A stretch of 64,000 nucleotides of DNA from Brevibacterium iodinum ATCC 49514. Lineage in GTDB: Bacteria; Actinomycetota; Actinomycetes; Actinomycetales; Brevibacteriaceae. The notes beneath the pieces are model-generated. The model saw only the letters and a list, made by a program, of their open reading frames with translations. It was not told the origin of the DNA and searched no databases. Location: assembly GCF_900169265.1 (NCBI RefSeq), contig NZ_FXYX01000008.1:50670-114669 (forward strand), given 5' to 3'. The position numbers and the translations under genes were made by a program. This document shows positions 56,390 to 64,000 of the stretch, in pieces (the stretch's first letter is position 1; every line of letters starts with the position of its first letter).

Positions 56390-57507
56390 CCGAAGAAATC
56401 AAGAAGGGCCTTGCCGGTGTCGTGGTCGACACCACCGCCGTGTCCAAAGTGGTCCAGGAGACCAACTCGCTGACCTACCGCGGCTACCCCGTGCAGGAAC
56501 TGGCCGCCAAGCGCAGCTTCGAGGACGTCGCCTACCTCATCTGGAACGGCGAACTGCCCACCGAGGCGCAGCTGGCCGAGTTCCAGGAACGCGAACGCTC
56601 CCAGCGTGCCATTGATGACAAGCTCGTCGACCTCATCCTCGGCCTGCCCAAGGACTGCCACCCGATGCACGTCGTGCAGACGGCCGTGGCCTACCTGGGT
56701 GCCGTCGACCCCGAGGCCGACACCGAAGGTGCCGAGGCGAACCTCGCGAAGGCTGAGCGCCTCTACGCCCAGCTGCCGACGATCGTGGCCATCGACCACC
56801 GTCGCCGCCACGGACTCGACCCCGTCGCCCCGACGAAGGACCTCGGCTACGCCGCGAACTTCTTCAAGATGGTCTTCGACGAGGTTCCCGCCGACGAAGT
56901 CGTGCGCTGCTTCGACGTGTCGATGATCCTCTACGCCGAGCACTCGTTCAACGCCTCGACCTTCACCGGTCGTGTCATCACCTCGACGACCTCGGACCTG
57001 TACTCCGCTGTCGCCGGTGCCGTCGGCGCCCTCAAGGGCCCCCTGCACGGCGGTGCGAACGAAGCCGTCATGGCGATGCTCGAAGAGGTCGGCACCGCCG
57101 ACAAGGCTTCGGCCTGGATCGACGAAGCACTGGCCAAGAAGGCGAAGATCATGGGCTTCGGCCACCGTGTGTACAAGAACGGCGACTCGCGCGTTCCCAC
57201 CATGCGCAAGGCCTTCGAAGACATGGTCGCCGTCAAGGGTGCGAAGGATCTGCTCGATCTGTACAACACCTTCGAAGAGGACTTCGTCGGGCGCAAGGGC
57301 ATCTACCCGAACCTCGACTACCCCTCGGGCCCGGCCTACCACCTCATGGGCTTCGACACCGAGCAGTTCACCCCGATCTTCGTGATGGCACGCATCACCG
57401 GCTGGACCGCTCATATCTTCGAACAGCAGGCGAACAACGCTCTCATCCGTCCCTTGAGCGCCTACGACGGTGAGGACCAGCGCGAGGTCCCCGACAACCG
57501 GGGCTGA
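56386..57507 (+). CDS. prpC: 2-methylcitrate synthase
   Basis: Condenses propionyl-CoA with oxaloacetate. 373 residues, citrate-synthase fold of the short bacterial/actinobacterial type: KGLAGVVVDTTAVSKV (GLxGV...S motif), LYAEHSFNASTFTGRV, GPLHGGANEAVM, KIMGFGHRVYK and IMARITGWTAHIFEQ, carrying the catalytic His/His/Asp set. GTG start overlaps prpB (GTGA). With prpD and prpB it completes the methylcitrate branch; PrpR-like regulator genes are not present nearby. Confidence 0.95.
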   Translation: MTEEIKKGLAGVVVDTTAVSKVVQETNSLTYRGYPVQELAAKRSFEDVAYLIWNGELPTEAQLAEFQERERSQRAIDDKLVDLILGLPKDCHPMHVVQTAVAYLGAVDPEADTEGAEANLAKAERLYAQLPTIVAIDHRRRHGLDPVAPTKDLGYAANFFKMVFDEVPADEVVRCFDVSMILYAEHSFNASTFTGRVITSTTSDLYSAVAGAVGALKGPLHGGANEAVMAMLEEVGTADKASAWIDEALAKKAKIMGFGHRVYKNGDSRVPTMRKAFEDMVAVKGAKDLLDLYNTFEEDFVGRKGIYPNLDYPSGPAYHLMGFDTEQFTPIFVMARITGWTAHIFEQQANNALIRPLSAYDGEDQREVPDNRG

Positions 57508-57530
57508 AGCGTTCGAAAGGCAGAACACAT

Positions 57531-58358
57531 ATGAGACCTGACGGTTCCTACCGTCCGGTCGATCTCGAGGGTTTCGACTTCACCGTCACCGGTGGGGTCG
57601 GAACCCTCGTCATTGATCGGACCGAAAAGCGCAATGCCATCTCCCGCCCGATGTGGCGGGCCATTCCGGAGATCATCGCCGGTGTCGATGCCGATGATTC
57701 CATCGACGCACTCGTGATCACCGGGGCGGGCGGACATTTCTCCGCCGGTTCGGACATCGCCGACCTCAATGTTCCCCTCGATGATTTCTGGGAGCTCAAT
57801 TCCACCGCCGAGGCGGCCCTGGCCGGATCCCGGACACCGACGATCGCGGCCATCACCGGAAACTGTGTGGGCGGGGGAACGGAGATCGCCGCAGCCTGCG
57901 ATATCCGCATCGCCGCACCCGGTTCGATCTTCGGCGTCACCGCCGCCAAACTCGGCCTCGTCTATCCGGCCGGACCCACGCAGCGCTTAGCGCAGATCCT
58001 CGGCGATGCCTGGGCACGCTACCTGCTCATCACGGCCTCGATCGTGAAGTTCGAGAAGATGGCCGAGCTCGGGTTCTTCCACGAGATCTCCGAGACCCCG
58101 TTGGACGCCGCCCAGGCTTTGGGGGAGCGGATCGTCGGGCTCTCCCGCCTCAGCCAGGTGGGAGCCAAGGCCGTCCTCGACGGCGAACTGACCGACAGCA
58201 CAGCGCCGCCTCGGTGGCTTGATGATGCCTACCGGCAAGAGATCACCCGAGGTCAGGAAGCGTTCTTCGCCAAGGAACCGCCGGACTTCGGCTTCACCAA
58301 AACTGCCTGGCAGGCCGGTTCCGAAGTCCGTGGGCACGGAGTCCCACGGAGAGGATAA
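57531..58358 (+). CDS. Enoyl-CoA hydratase/isomerase-family protein
   Basis: 275-residue crotonase-fold protein: LVIDRTEKRNAISRPMWRAI, ALVITGAGGHFSAGSDI (oxyanion-hole SAGSDI), and GNCVGGGTEIAAACDIRIAAPGS. The typical Glu pair is only partly matched (second site reads AAKLGLVYPAG). Acts on a CoA thioester; substrate unknown. GAAAGGCAGAA precedes ATG 57531, 23 bp after prpC, so it is probably co-transcribed and could supply or process propionyl-CoA precursors (inference). Confidence 0.88.
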   Translation: MRPDGSYRPVDLEGFDFTVTGGVGTLVIDRTEKRNAISRPMWRAIPEIIAGVDADDSIDALVITGAGGHFSAGSDIADLNVPLDDFWELNSTAEAALAGSRTPTIAAITGNCVGGGTEIAAACDIRIAAPGSIFGVTAAKLGLVYPAGPTQRLAQILGDAWARYLLITASIVKFEKMAELGFFHEISETPLDAAQALGERIVGLSRLSQVGAKAVLDGELTDSTAPPRWLDDAYRQEITRGQEAFFAKEPPDFGFTKTAWQAGSEVRGHGVPRRG

Positions 58359-58361
58359 ACT
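58356..58361 (+). promoter_or_regulatory. Candidate -10 element for the Ppx/GppA gene
   Basis: TAAACT, which spans the end of the preceding stop codon, ends 6 nt before the ATG at 58368; leaderless start implied. Confidence 0.45.
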
Positions 58362-58367
58362 GAGCGA

Positions 58368-59345
58368 ATGCGCCTAGCAGTCCTCGATATCGGCTCCAAC
58401 AGCGTCCACCTCCTGGTCGTCGACGCCCACGTCGGAGCACCGCCCCTGCCGGCCACCTCGCACAAAGAGGTGCTCCGGCTGGCTGAGTATCTCAGCGATG
58501 ACGGAATGATCGACGCCGAAGGTCAGGAGCGACTGCGGTCCTTCATCGCCGAGGCTGTCGAAATCGCCGAAGACCAGGGCGCGGAGCAGATCCTCGCCTT
58601 CGCTACCTCAGCGGTCAGAGAAGCCCCGAACGGAGTCGAGCTCATCGACTCGATCAACGCTCAGCTCGGGGTCACCCTCAACGTGATGAGCGGCCGCGAC
58701 GAAGCCCGGGTGACCTTCCTCGCCGCCCGCCGCTGGTTTGGCTGGTCGGCCGGAAAGATCCTGCTGCTCGACATCGGCGGCGGCTCGCTTGAGATCGCGG
58801 CGGGTCAGGACGAATACCCGCTGGCGGCCGTGTCGATTCCCCTCGGCGCCGGACGCACCTATTCCGAGTTCCTCCCGGACCCGATGCCCACCGAAGAGGA
58901 CATCCACCGCCTGCGCAAACATGCCCGGGCGCAGATCGGACGCATCGCCGGCGATATCAACAGGGTCGGAGTGCCCGACCAGGTCGTCGGTTCGTCGAAG
59001 ACCTTCCGCTCCCTGGCGCGCATCGCCGGTGCCGCTCCGAGCGGCGACGGAATCTATGCTCCCAGGAAGCTCTTCCGCCGCGACCTCGAAGGCATCATCG
59101 ACACCCTCGCATCCCGCACCCCCGAAGAGCGGGCGACCCTGCCCGGCGTCTCCGAGGCGCGTGCCGGTCAGGTGCTGGCCGGAGCGATCGTCGCCGAGGC
59201 GGCCTTCACGATCTTCGACATCGGCGTGATGAACATCTCCCCATGGGCGCTGCGCGAAGGCATCATCATGCGCAAACTCGACCTCCTCGACTCTGCCGAG
59301 CAGTCCTCGGCGATGCGCGTGGAGACCGTCTCCGCCCTCGACTGA
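58368..59345 (+). CDS. ppx: Exopolyphosphatase/pppGpp phosphatase (Ppx/GppA family)
   Basis: 325 residues, actin-like ATPase fold: LDIGSNSVHLLVVDAHVG (phosphate 1), ILAFATSAVREAPNG, LLLDIGGGSLEIAAG (phosphate 2). Shorter than the E. coli two-domain PPX and like the short actinobacterial Ppx/GppA forms, which hydrolyse long-chain polyphosphate or pppGpp poorly or well depending on paralogue. Activity cannot be assigned. Starts 9 bp after the enoyl-CoA hydratase gene. Confidence 0.9.
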   Translation: MRLAVLDIGSNSVHLLVVDAHVGAPPLPATSHKEVLRLAEYLSDDGMIDAEGQERLRSFIAEAVEIAEDQGAEQILAFATSAVREAPNGVELIDSINAQLGVTLNVMSGRDEARVTFLAARRWFGWSAGKILLLDIGGGSLEIAAGQDEYPLAAVSIPLGAGRTYSEFLPDPMPTEEDIHRLRKHARAQIGRIAGDINRVGVPDQVVGSSKTFRSLARIAGAAPSGDGIYAPRKLFRRDLEGIIDTLASRTPEERATLPGVSEARAGQVLAGAIVAEAAFTIFDIGVMNISPWALREGIIMRKLDLLDSAEQSSAMRVETVSALD

Positions 59346-59548
59346 GCCGCCCTCACGGACCTCGCAACGGCTGCCCGTCACGCCGCGCTTCGGCCGCCGA
59401 TCTCAGCAGGCTTTCGCTACCGGTCGGTATCGCCGTTCAGAATAGCCTGCTAGTTTTTGATTATTCGCCGCAGTGCGCCCTCGGCATCAACCGCTGGGGT
59501 GATAATGGTGAATGACAACAACGTCTGAAAGAAAGCGCGCTTCTGCCG

Positions 59549-61267
59549 ATGCGAAATGGTGAGCTGTCCCCGAACTTCCGTGACCAGGCACTCGAGACAC
59601 TGAAGAAGACGAGTGCGGCCGACCCGCTCGACGTCTTCGTCGTCGGCGGGGGAGTGACCGGAGCCGGGTCCGCCTTCGACGCAGCCACCCGCGGACTCAA
59701 AGTCGGAGTCGTCGACGCAAAGGACTGGGCGTCAGGCACCTCCTCGCGGTCGTCGAAGCTCATGCACGGCGGACTGCGCTACCTCGAGATGCTCGACTTC
59801 AAACTCGTGGCCGAAGCGCTCAAGGAACGCGATCTGCTGCTCCAGCACACGGCTCCCCACCTCGTCGAACCCGTCGCTTTCGTCTTCCCCTTCGAACACC
59901 GCCTCATCGACCGTGCCTTCATCGGCTCCGGAGTCCTTCTCTACGACACGATGGCCACCCGACCGGGGCGCAAACGGGCCGTGCCGATGCACCGCCACCT
60001 CGGCAAGAAGGCCCTGAGCTCGCACTTCCCGGGCTTGGCCGACGAGGCAGCCGTCGGAGCTCTCGAATATTATGACGCGAAGGTCGACGACGCCCGCTTC
60101 GTCATGACGCTCGTCCGTTCGGCCGTGAGCTACGGTGCGGCAGCGGCCAACCACGTCTCCGTCATCGGCTACCTCCACGACGGCGACCAGGTCACCGGCG
60201 TGCACGCCCGCGATGAGATCAGCGGCGAAGAATTCGATATCCACGCCCGCCGCACGATCCTCGCGGGAGGGGTCTGGACCGAAGAGCAGCAGGATCTGGC
60301 GAAGACCGATGCCGGGCTCAAGGTGCTCGCCTCCAAGGGCGTGCACATCACTGTGCCCGAGGACAAGATCAAGGCCGACCCGAACACCGGAATCATCTCG
60401 AAGACGGAGAAGTCCGTCCTCTTCGTCATCCCTTGGGAAGGCTACTGGGTCATCGGCACCACCGACACCCCGTGGAACGAAGACGTCGACGCCCCGGTGG
60501 CGACCTCGCAGGACATCGACTACCTGCTCGAACACGCCAACGCCATCCTCGCCGACAAACTCACCCGTGACGACGTCATCGGCGTCTACTCCGGACTGCG
60601 GCCGCTGCTCCAGCCGGTGGCCAAAGAGGGGCAGGCGTCGACGAAGGTCTCCCGCGAACACACCGTCATGGAGGTCGAGCCCGCACTGGCTGCGATCGCC
60701 GGAGGCAAGTTCACGACCTACCGGGTGATGGCAGAAGACGCCGTCGACTTCGCCCTCGGCGACGATGCTAAGGACCGCCGGTCGCTCACCGAATCCGTGC
60801 CGCTGCTCGGAGCCCACGGCGTGGGTGCGCTGCGTCGCGGACTGTCCGGAATCGCGGAGAAGTACGGATGGGACGAAGACCGCGTGCGACGACTCATTCG
60901 CCGCTACGGCACGCTCATCGAGGACCTGCTCGACCTCGTCGATGAGGACCCCGAACTCGGTCAGCCGCTGGACGGAGCCGGTCGCTATCTGCGCGTCGAA
61001 GCCCACTACGCAGCGGCCGCGGAGGGAGCCGTCCACCTCGACGACATCCTCGAGCGGCGAATGCGGCTGAACTACGAAGCCCGGGATCGGGGGAAGAGCG
61101 CCGCCGAGGCGGTCGCCGCCATCGTCGCTCCCATCCTCGGCTGGGATGACGCTCGGCGCGCTCAGGAGATCACGGATTTCCATGCTCACGTCGATGCCCA
61201 GGTCGCGGCCGAGTCCACCGAGGACGACGCCTCGGCGGCGGCTCTGGTCGGTGCGACTCTGCGCTGA
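59549..61267 (+). CDS. glpD: Glycerol-3-phosphate dehydrogenase, FAD-dependent
   Basis: Oxidises glycerol-3-phosphate to dihydroxyacetone phosphate, passing electrons to the quinone pool; membrane-associated. 572 residues: FAD-binding VFVVGGGVTGAGSAFDAATRG (about residues 28-48), SSRSSKLMHGGLRYLEMLDF signature, then YWVIGTTDTPWNEDVDAP and GGKFTTYRVMAEDAV, and a C-terminal helical domain. ATG 59549 is 42 nt after a TGATAAT-like -10 (59501-59506). First gene of the glp group. Confidence 0.96.
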   Translation: MRNGELSPNFRDQALETLKKTSAADPLDVFVVGGGVTGAGSAFDAATRGLKVGVVDAKDWASGTSSRSSKLMHGGLRYLEMLDFKLVAEALKERDLLLQHTAPHLVEPVAFVFPFEHRLIDRAFIGSGVLLYDTMATRPGRKRAVPMHRHLGKKALSSHFPGLADEAAVGALEYYDAKVDDARFVMTLVRSAVSYGAAAANHVSVIGYLHDGDQVTGVHARDEISGEEFDIHARRTILAGGVWTEEQQDLAKTDAGLKVLASKGVHITVPEDKIKADPNTGIISKTEKSVLFVIPWEGYWVIGTTDTPWNEDVDAPVATSQDIDYLLEHANAILADKLTRDDVIGVYSGLRPLLQPVAKEGQASTKVSREHTVMEVEPALAAIAGGKFTTYRVMAEDAVDFALGDDAKDRRSLTESVPLLGAHGVGALRRGLSGIAEKYGWDEDRVRRLIRRYGTLIEDLLDLVDEDPELGQPLDGAGRYLRVEAHYAAAAEGAVHLDDILERRMRLNYEARDRGKSAAEAVAAIVAPILGWDDARRAQEITDFHAHVDAQVAAESTEDDASAAALVGATLR

Positions 61268-61388
61268 AACCTGTACAGGGCAGTGCGGACCACAGCCGAT
61301 CTGTCACCACTGACCGGCCCGGAGTCTCCTCCGGGCCGACCACCAACCGGAAACCCACCGGAAGACAAACAATAGGAGTTAGTGGAAT

Positions 61389-62111
61389 ATGGGCACTATC
61401 TTCCTCTACGAGATCGCCGGTACGGCGACGCTCATTCTGCTCGGCGTCGGCGTCGTCGCCAACGTCGTCCTCGGCAAAACCAAAGGCAACGGCGGCGGCT
61501 GGCTGCTGATCTCCTTCGGCTGGGGCCTCGGCGTCTTCGCCGGTGTCTACGTCGCCTTCAAGACCGGGGCGCACCTCAACCCGGCCGTGACCTTCGGCAT
61601 CCTCGCCAGCGGGGCGAGCGAATACGCCGACGGCATCCCCGTCAACTTCGCCAATACCGTGGCCTACCTGGCCGCCGAACTCATCGGTGCGATGATCGGT
61701 GCCCTGCTGGCATGGGCCGTGTACAAGAAGCACTACGACGAGGAGAAGGACGCCGGAAACATCCTCGGCACCTTCTCGACCGGGCCGGAGATCCGCTCCT
61801 ACGGCTGGAACTTCGTCACCGAAGTCGTGGCCACTTTCGTGCTCGTCATCGTCATCCTCCTGTTCGGTGGAACACCGGACAGGCTCGGACCGCTGGCAGT
61901 CGCACTGATCGTCGTCGCCATCGGCGCCTCCTTGGGCGGACCGACCGGCTACGCCATCAACCCCGCACGTGACCTCGGTCCGCGCATCGTCCATGCGCTG
62001 CTACCGATCCCGAACAAGGGCGGCTCGGATTGGGCCTATTCGTGGGTGCCGATCGCCGGGCCTCTCGTCGGCGCGGTGCTTGCCGGCCTGGCCTCACAGG
62101 CGTTCGTCTGA
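61389..62111 (+). CDS. glpF: Glycerol uptake facilitator (MIP/aquaglyceroporin)
   Basis: 240-residue channel with six helices and both pore motifs: AHLNPAVTFG and YAINPARDLG. The aspartate after the second NPAR (NPARD) is typical of glycerol facilitators. ATAGGAGTTAG ribosome site before ATG 61389. It lies between glpD and glpK on the same strand, 121 and 58 bp away, consistent with a glp operon. Confidence 0.95.
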   Translation: MGTIFLYEIAGTATLILLGVGVVANVVLGKTKGNGGGWLLISFGWGLGVFAGVYVAFKTGAHLNPAVTFGILASGASEYADGIPVNFANTVAYLAAELIGAMIGALLAWAVYKKHYDEEKDAGNILGTFSTGPEIRSYGWNFVTEVVATFVLVIVILLFGGTPDRLGPLAVALIVVAIGASLGGPTGYAINPARDLGPRIVHALLPIPNKGGSDWAYSWVPIAGPLVGAVLAGLASQAFV

Positions 62112-62169
62112 GTAGGGTCACAGTTAACCGAGTTCGATCACAGCCAACCACTTCGACACAGGAGTCAGA

Positions 62170-63702
62170 ATGAGTCAGGAAAAGTTCATCCTCGCCATCG
62201 ACCAGGGCACCACCTCGTCGCGGGCGATCGTCTTCAACCATGACGGGCAGATCGTGTCGTCCGGCCAGCTCGAGCACGAACAGATCTTCCCTCGCGCCGG
62301 CTGGGTCGAGCACGATCCGATCGAGATCATCAAGAACACCAACGAGGCGATCGGTCAGGCCCTGGCTCGGGCGAACATCAATCGCCACCAGCTCGAGGGC
62401 GTGGGCATCACCAACCAGCGTGAGACCACCGTCATCTGGAACAAGAACACCGGCGAACCCGTCTACAACGCCATCGTGTGGCAGGACGCGCGCACCCAGA
62501 AGGTCTGCGATGAGCTTGCCGGGGACGAAGGACCGGATAAGTACAAGGACCGGGTGGGACTGCCTCTGGCGACCTACTTCGCCGGTCCGAAGGCAAAGTG
62601 GATCTTCGACAACGTCGACGGGGTCAAGGACGCCGCCGCGGCCGGGGACCTGCTCTTCGGCACCATGGACACCTGGGTGATCTGGAACCTCACCGGCGGG
62701 GTCAACGGCGGAATCCACGTCACCGACGTCACGAACGCCTCGCGGACGATGCTGATGAACATCGACACCCTCGACTGGAACCCCGAAATCGCGGCAGATA
62801 TGGGCATCCCCGTCGAGATGCTGCCCGAGATCAAATCCTGCTCCGAGATCTACGGCTACGGGGCGAAGAACGGGCTCATCATCGACACCCCGATCTGTGG
62901 CATCCTCGGTGATCAGCAGGCGGCGACCTTCGGTCAGGCCTGCTTCGAGAAGGGGCAGGCGAAGAACACCTACGGTACCGGCAACTTCATGCTCATCAAC
63001 ACCGGCAATGAGCCGGTGGCCAGCAAGAACGGCCTGCTCACCACGGTCGCGTACAAGATCGGCGAGGACGAAGCCGTCTACGCACTCGAGGGATCGGTGG
63101 CCGTGACCGGTTCGCTCGTGCAGTGGCTGCGCGACAACTTCGGCATCATCAAGGACGCCCCCGAGGTCGAGACCCTGGCCAAACAGGTCGAGGACAACGG
63201 CGGCTGCTATATCGTGCCGGCGTTCTCCGGACTCTTCGCCCCGCACTGGGAATCCGATGCCCGCGGCGTGATGGTGGGTCTGACACGGTATGTGAACAAG
63301 AACCACATCGCTCGGGCAGCTCTGGAATCCGTGGCGTTCCAGTCGCGCGAGGTCCTCGACTCGATGAACCTCGACTCCGGTGTCGAACTCACCGAGCTCA
63401 AGGTCGATGGAGGCATGGTCGCCAACGAGACGCTCATGCAGTTCCAGGCCGACCTCCTCGGCGTGCCCGTCATCCGTCCCGAGGTTATCGAGACCACGGC
63501 ACTGGGCGCGGCCTATGCGGCGGGCATCGCCGTGAAGTTCTGGAACGGTGAGGACGACGTGAAGGGCAACTGGCGCGAGGACAAGCGCTGGAACCCGTCG
63601 ATGGACGACGAGACGGTGGACCGCCTCTACCGCCTCTGGAACAAGGCGGTGGAGAAGTCGAAGAAATGGGTCGACGACGACACCGAAGCCCTCTACGCCT
63701 GA
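62170..63702 (+). CDS. glpK: Glycerol kinase
   Basis: Phosphorylates glycerol after entry through GlpF. 510 residues of the FGGY family: [19 protein letters not shown] (ATP site), [39 protein letters not shown] and the second signature [33 protein letters not shown] ribosome site before ATG 62170. Completes the glycerol pathway with glpD and glpF. Followed by a very long hairpin. No glpR or glpP gene is seen in the window. Confidence 0.97.
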   Translation: MSQEKFILAIDQGTTSSRAIVFNHDGQIVSSGQLEHEQIFPRAGWVEHDPIEIIKNTNEAIGQALARANINRHQLEGVGITNQRETTVIWNKNTGEPVYNAIVWQDARTQKVCDELAGDEGPDKYKDRVGLPLATYFAGPKAKWIFDNVDGVKDAAAAGDLLFGTMDTWVIWNLTGGVNGGIHVTDVTNASRTMLMNIDTLDWNPEIAADMGIPVEMLPEIKSCSEIYGYGAKNGLIIDTPICGILGDQQAATFGQACFEKGQAKNTYGTGNFMLINTGNEPVASKNGLLTTVAYKIGEDEAVYALEGSVAVTGSLVQWLRDNFGIIKDAPEVETLAKQVEDNGGCYIVPAFSGLFAPHWESDARGVMVGLTRYVNKNHIARAALESVAFQSREVLDSMNLDSGVELTELKVDGGMVANETLMQFQADLLGVPVIRPEVIETTALGAAYAAGIAVKFWNGEDDVKGNWREDKRWNPSMDDETVDRLYRLWNKAVEKSKKWVDDDTEALYA

Positions 63703-63709
63703 ATTACTA

Positions 63710-63759
63710 CCTGACGGCGGCCCAGCAACCTCGCGCGAGGTTGCTGGGCCGCCGTCAGG
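63710..63759 (+). terminator. Long perfect palindrome after glpK (terminator)
   Basis: Perfect 24-bp arms, 63710-63733 and 63736-63759, separated by two bases; no T-run follows on the plus strand (ATCCTTCT). Acts as a probable terminator for glpK, and also lies 16 bp from the stop of the incoming IS110-type transposase gene. Confidence 0.8.
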
Positions 63760-63774
63760 ATCCTTCTATGTCTG

Positions 63775-63999
63775 TCAAGCGGCTTGGCCGATCGGTTTCG
63801 TGGCCTCGAGAATCCGATACACAGAACGAGCGACGTGACGCTTCATACACCGGATCGTTTCCTTCTTCGTCTTCCCCTCACCAAGCCGTTTCGCCATATA
63901 TTCCTGGGACCGCTGATGGTGAGATAGCCGCGTGATAGCCACCATGTACAACGCAGAATTCAACCTACGATCACCACTGCGATTCAGCCTGAACCTGAC
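63775..63999 (-). mobile_element. IS110-family transposase, C-terminal part (runs off window)
   Basis: Minus-strand frame from 63999 to a TGA at 63775-63777. It reads RLNRSGDRRLNSALYMVAITRLSH, then RSQEYMAKRLGEGKTKKETIRCMKRHVARSVYRIL (parts), the C-terminal transposase_20 region of IS110-type elements (NRxGDRxLNxAL...RxLKRxxAR). About 75 residues visible; the N-terminal DEDD catalytic domain and the 5' non-coding end (where IS110 bridge RNA is encoded) lie outside. Codon use is less GC-biased than glpK. No inverted repeat can be defined. Confidence 0.85.
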
Positions 64000-64000
64000 C

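Noticed and set aside
59505..59528. Seven-codon upstream ORF before glpD
   Set aside because: It overlaps the likely -10 region and has no ribosome site, so it is probably not transcribed as a leader peptide.

Overview
The window reads as a chromosomal segment of a high-GC Gram-positive actinobacterium, most likely from Micrococcales; Brevibacterium is my best guess but is not proven. Support: strong G/C third-position bias, Lsr2, a mycobacterium-like gene order (ppa | dacB-zincin-tilS-hpt-ftsH-folE-folP-folBK ... lysS-lsr2-clpC ... mutY-radA), a prpDBC methylcitrate operon, LPxTG surface proteins and Tat/PhoX phosphatase. I see no tRNA, rRNA, CRISPR array or prophage. Two places show mobile or decaying DNA: a broken macrolide-phosphotransferase-like gene at 31.1-31.9 kb and the end of an IS110-type transposase at the right edge.

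Layout. 0-9.1 kb: end of a peptide deformylase, an unknown 404-residue protein, an msrA-nitroreductase-MFS operon, a large RND permease with a glycine-rich insert, and a CPBP membrane protease. 9.3-13.2 kb: cell-wall-linked PhoX-type phosphatase, VOC protein, inorganic pyrophosphatase. 13.3-34.6 kb: conserved actinobacterial core, with PBP4-type carboxypeptidase, zincin and tilS (overlapping), then an inserted amidohydrolase/MFS pair, then hpt, ftsH, the folate genes folE-folP-folB/K, DUF3180, two bacterial PH-domain proteins, a DUF2520 oxidoreductase, lysS, a tiny membrane protein, lsr2, the broken mph gene and clpC. 34.7-40.0 kb: GNAT, mutY, a secreted-domain membrane protein, a VOC protein, radA, map.

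40.2-41.1 kb is a non-core patch: two tiny membrane-protein genes bracketed by related long palindromes. 41.2-45.1 kb is a likely catabolic locus (ALDH7-type semialdehyde dehydrogenase and FAD amine oxidase, divergent from a LysR regulator) resembling pipecolate/lysine degradation. 45.1-46.7 kb holds three small leaderless or short-leader genes. 46.8-49.9 kb is a thiamine-precursor ECF transporter (ykoE-D-C type) under a TPP riboswitch. 50.0-53.8 kb: LPxTG metallophosphoesterase, tandem universal stress protein, Nudix-like protein. 54.0-58.4 kb: prpD-prpB-prpC (propionyl-CoA to pyruvate plus succinate) with a MarR-type palindrome upstream, then an enoyl-CoA hydratase-family protein. 58.4-63.7 kb: Ppx/GppA phosphatase and the glycerol genes glpD-glpF-glpK, closed by a long perfect hairpin next to the IS110 remnant.

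Working together: protein quality control (FtsH, ClpC, Map, deformylase), folate synthesis, and carbon entry from propionate, glycerol and probably lysine/pipecolate dominate. No single locus is clearly a wholly new system. The best leads are the G13 frameshift in the mph-like gene, the paired palindromes around the tiny membrane genes, a recurrent -10 hexamer about 6-7 nt before ATG (leaderless transcription), the lysS-lsr2 small membrane protein, and candidate operators before prpD, the LysR gene, clpC and a VOC gene.
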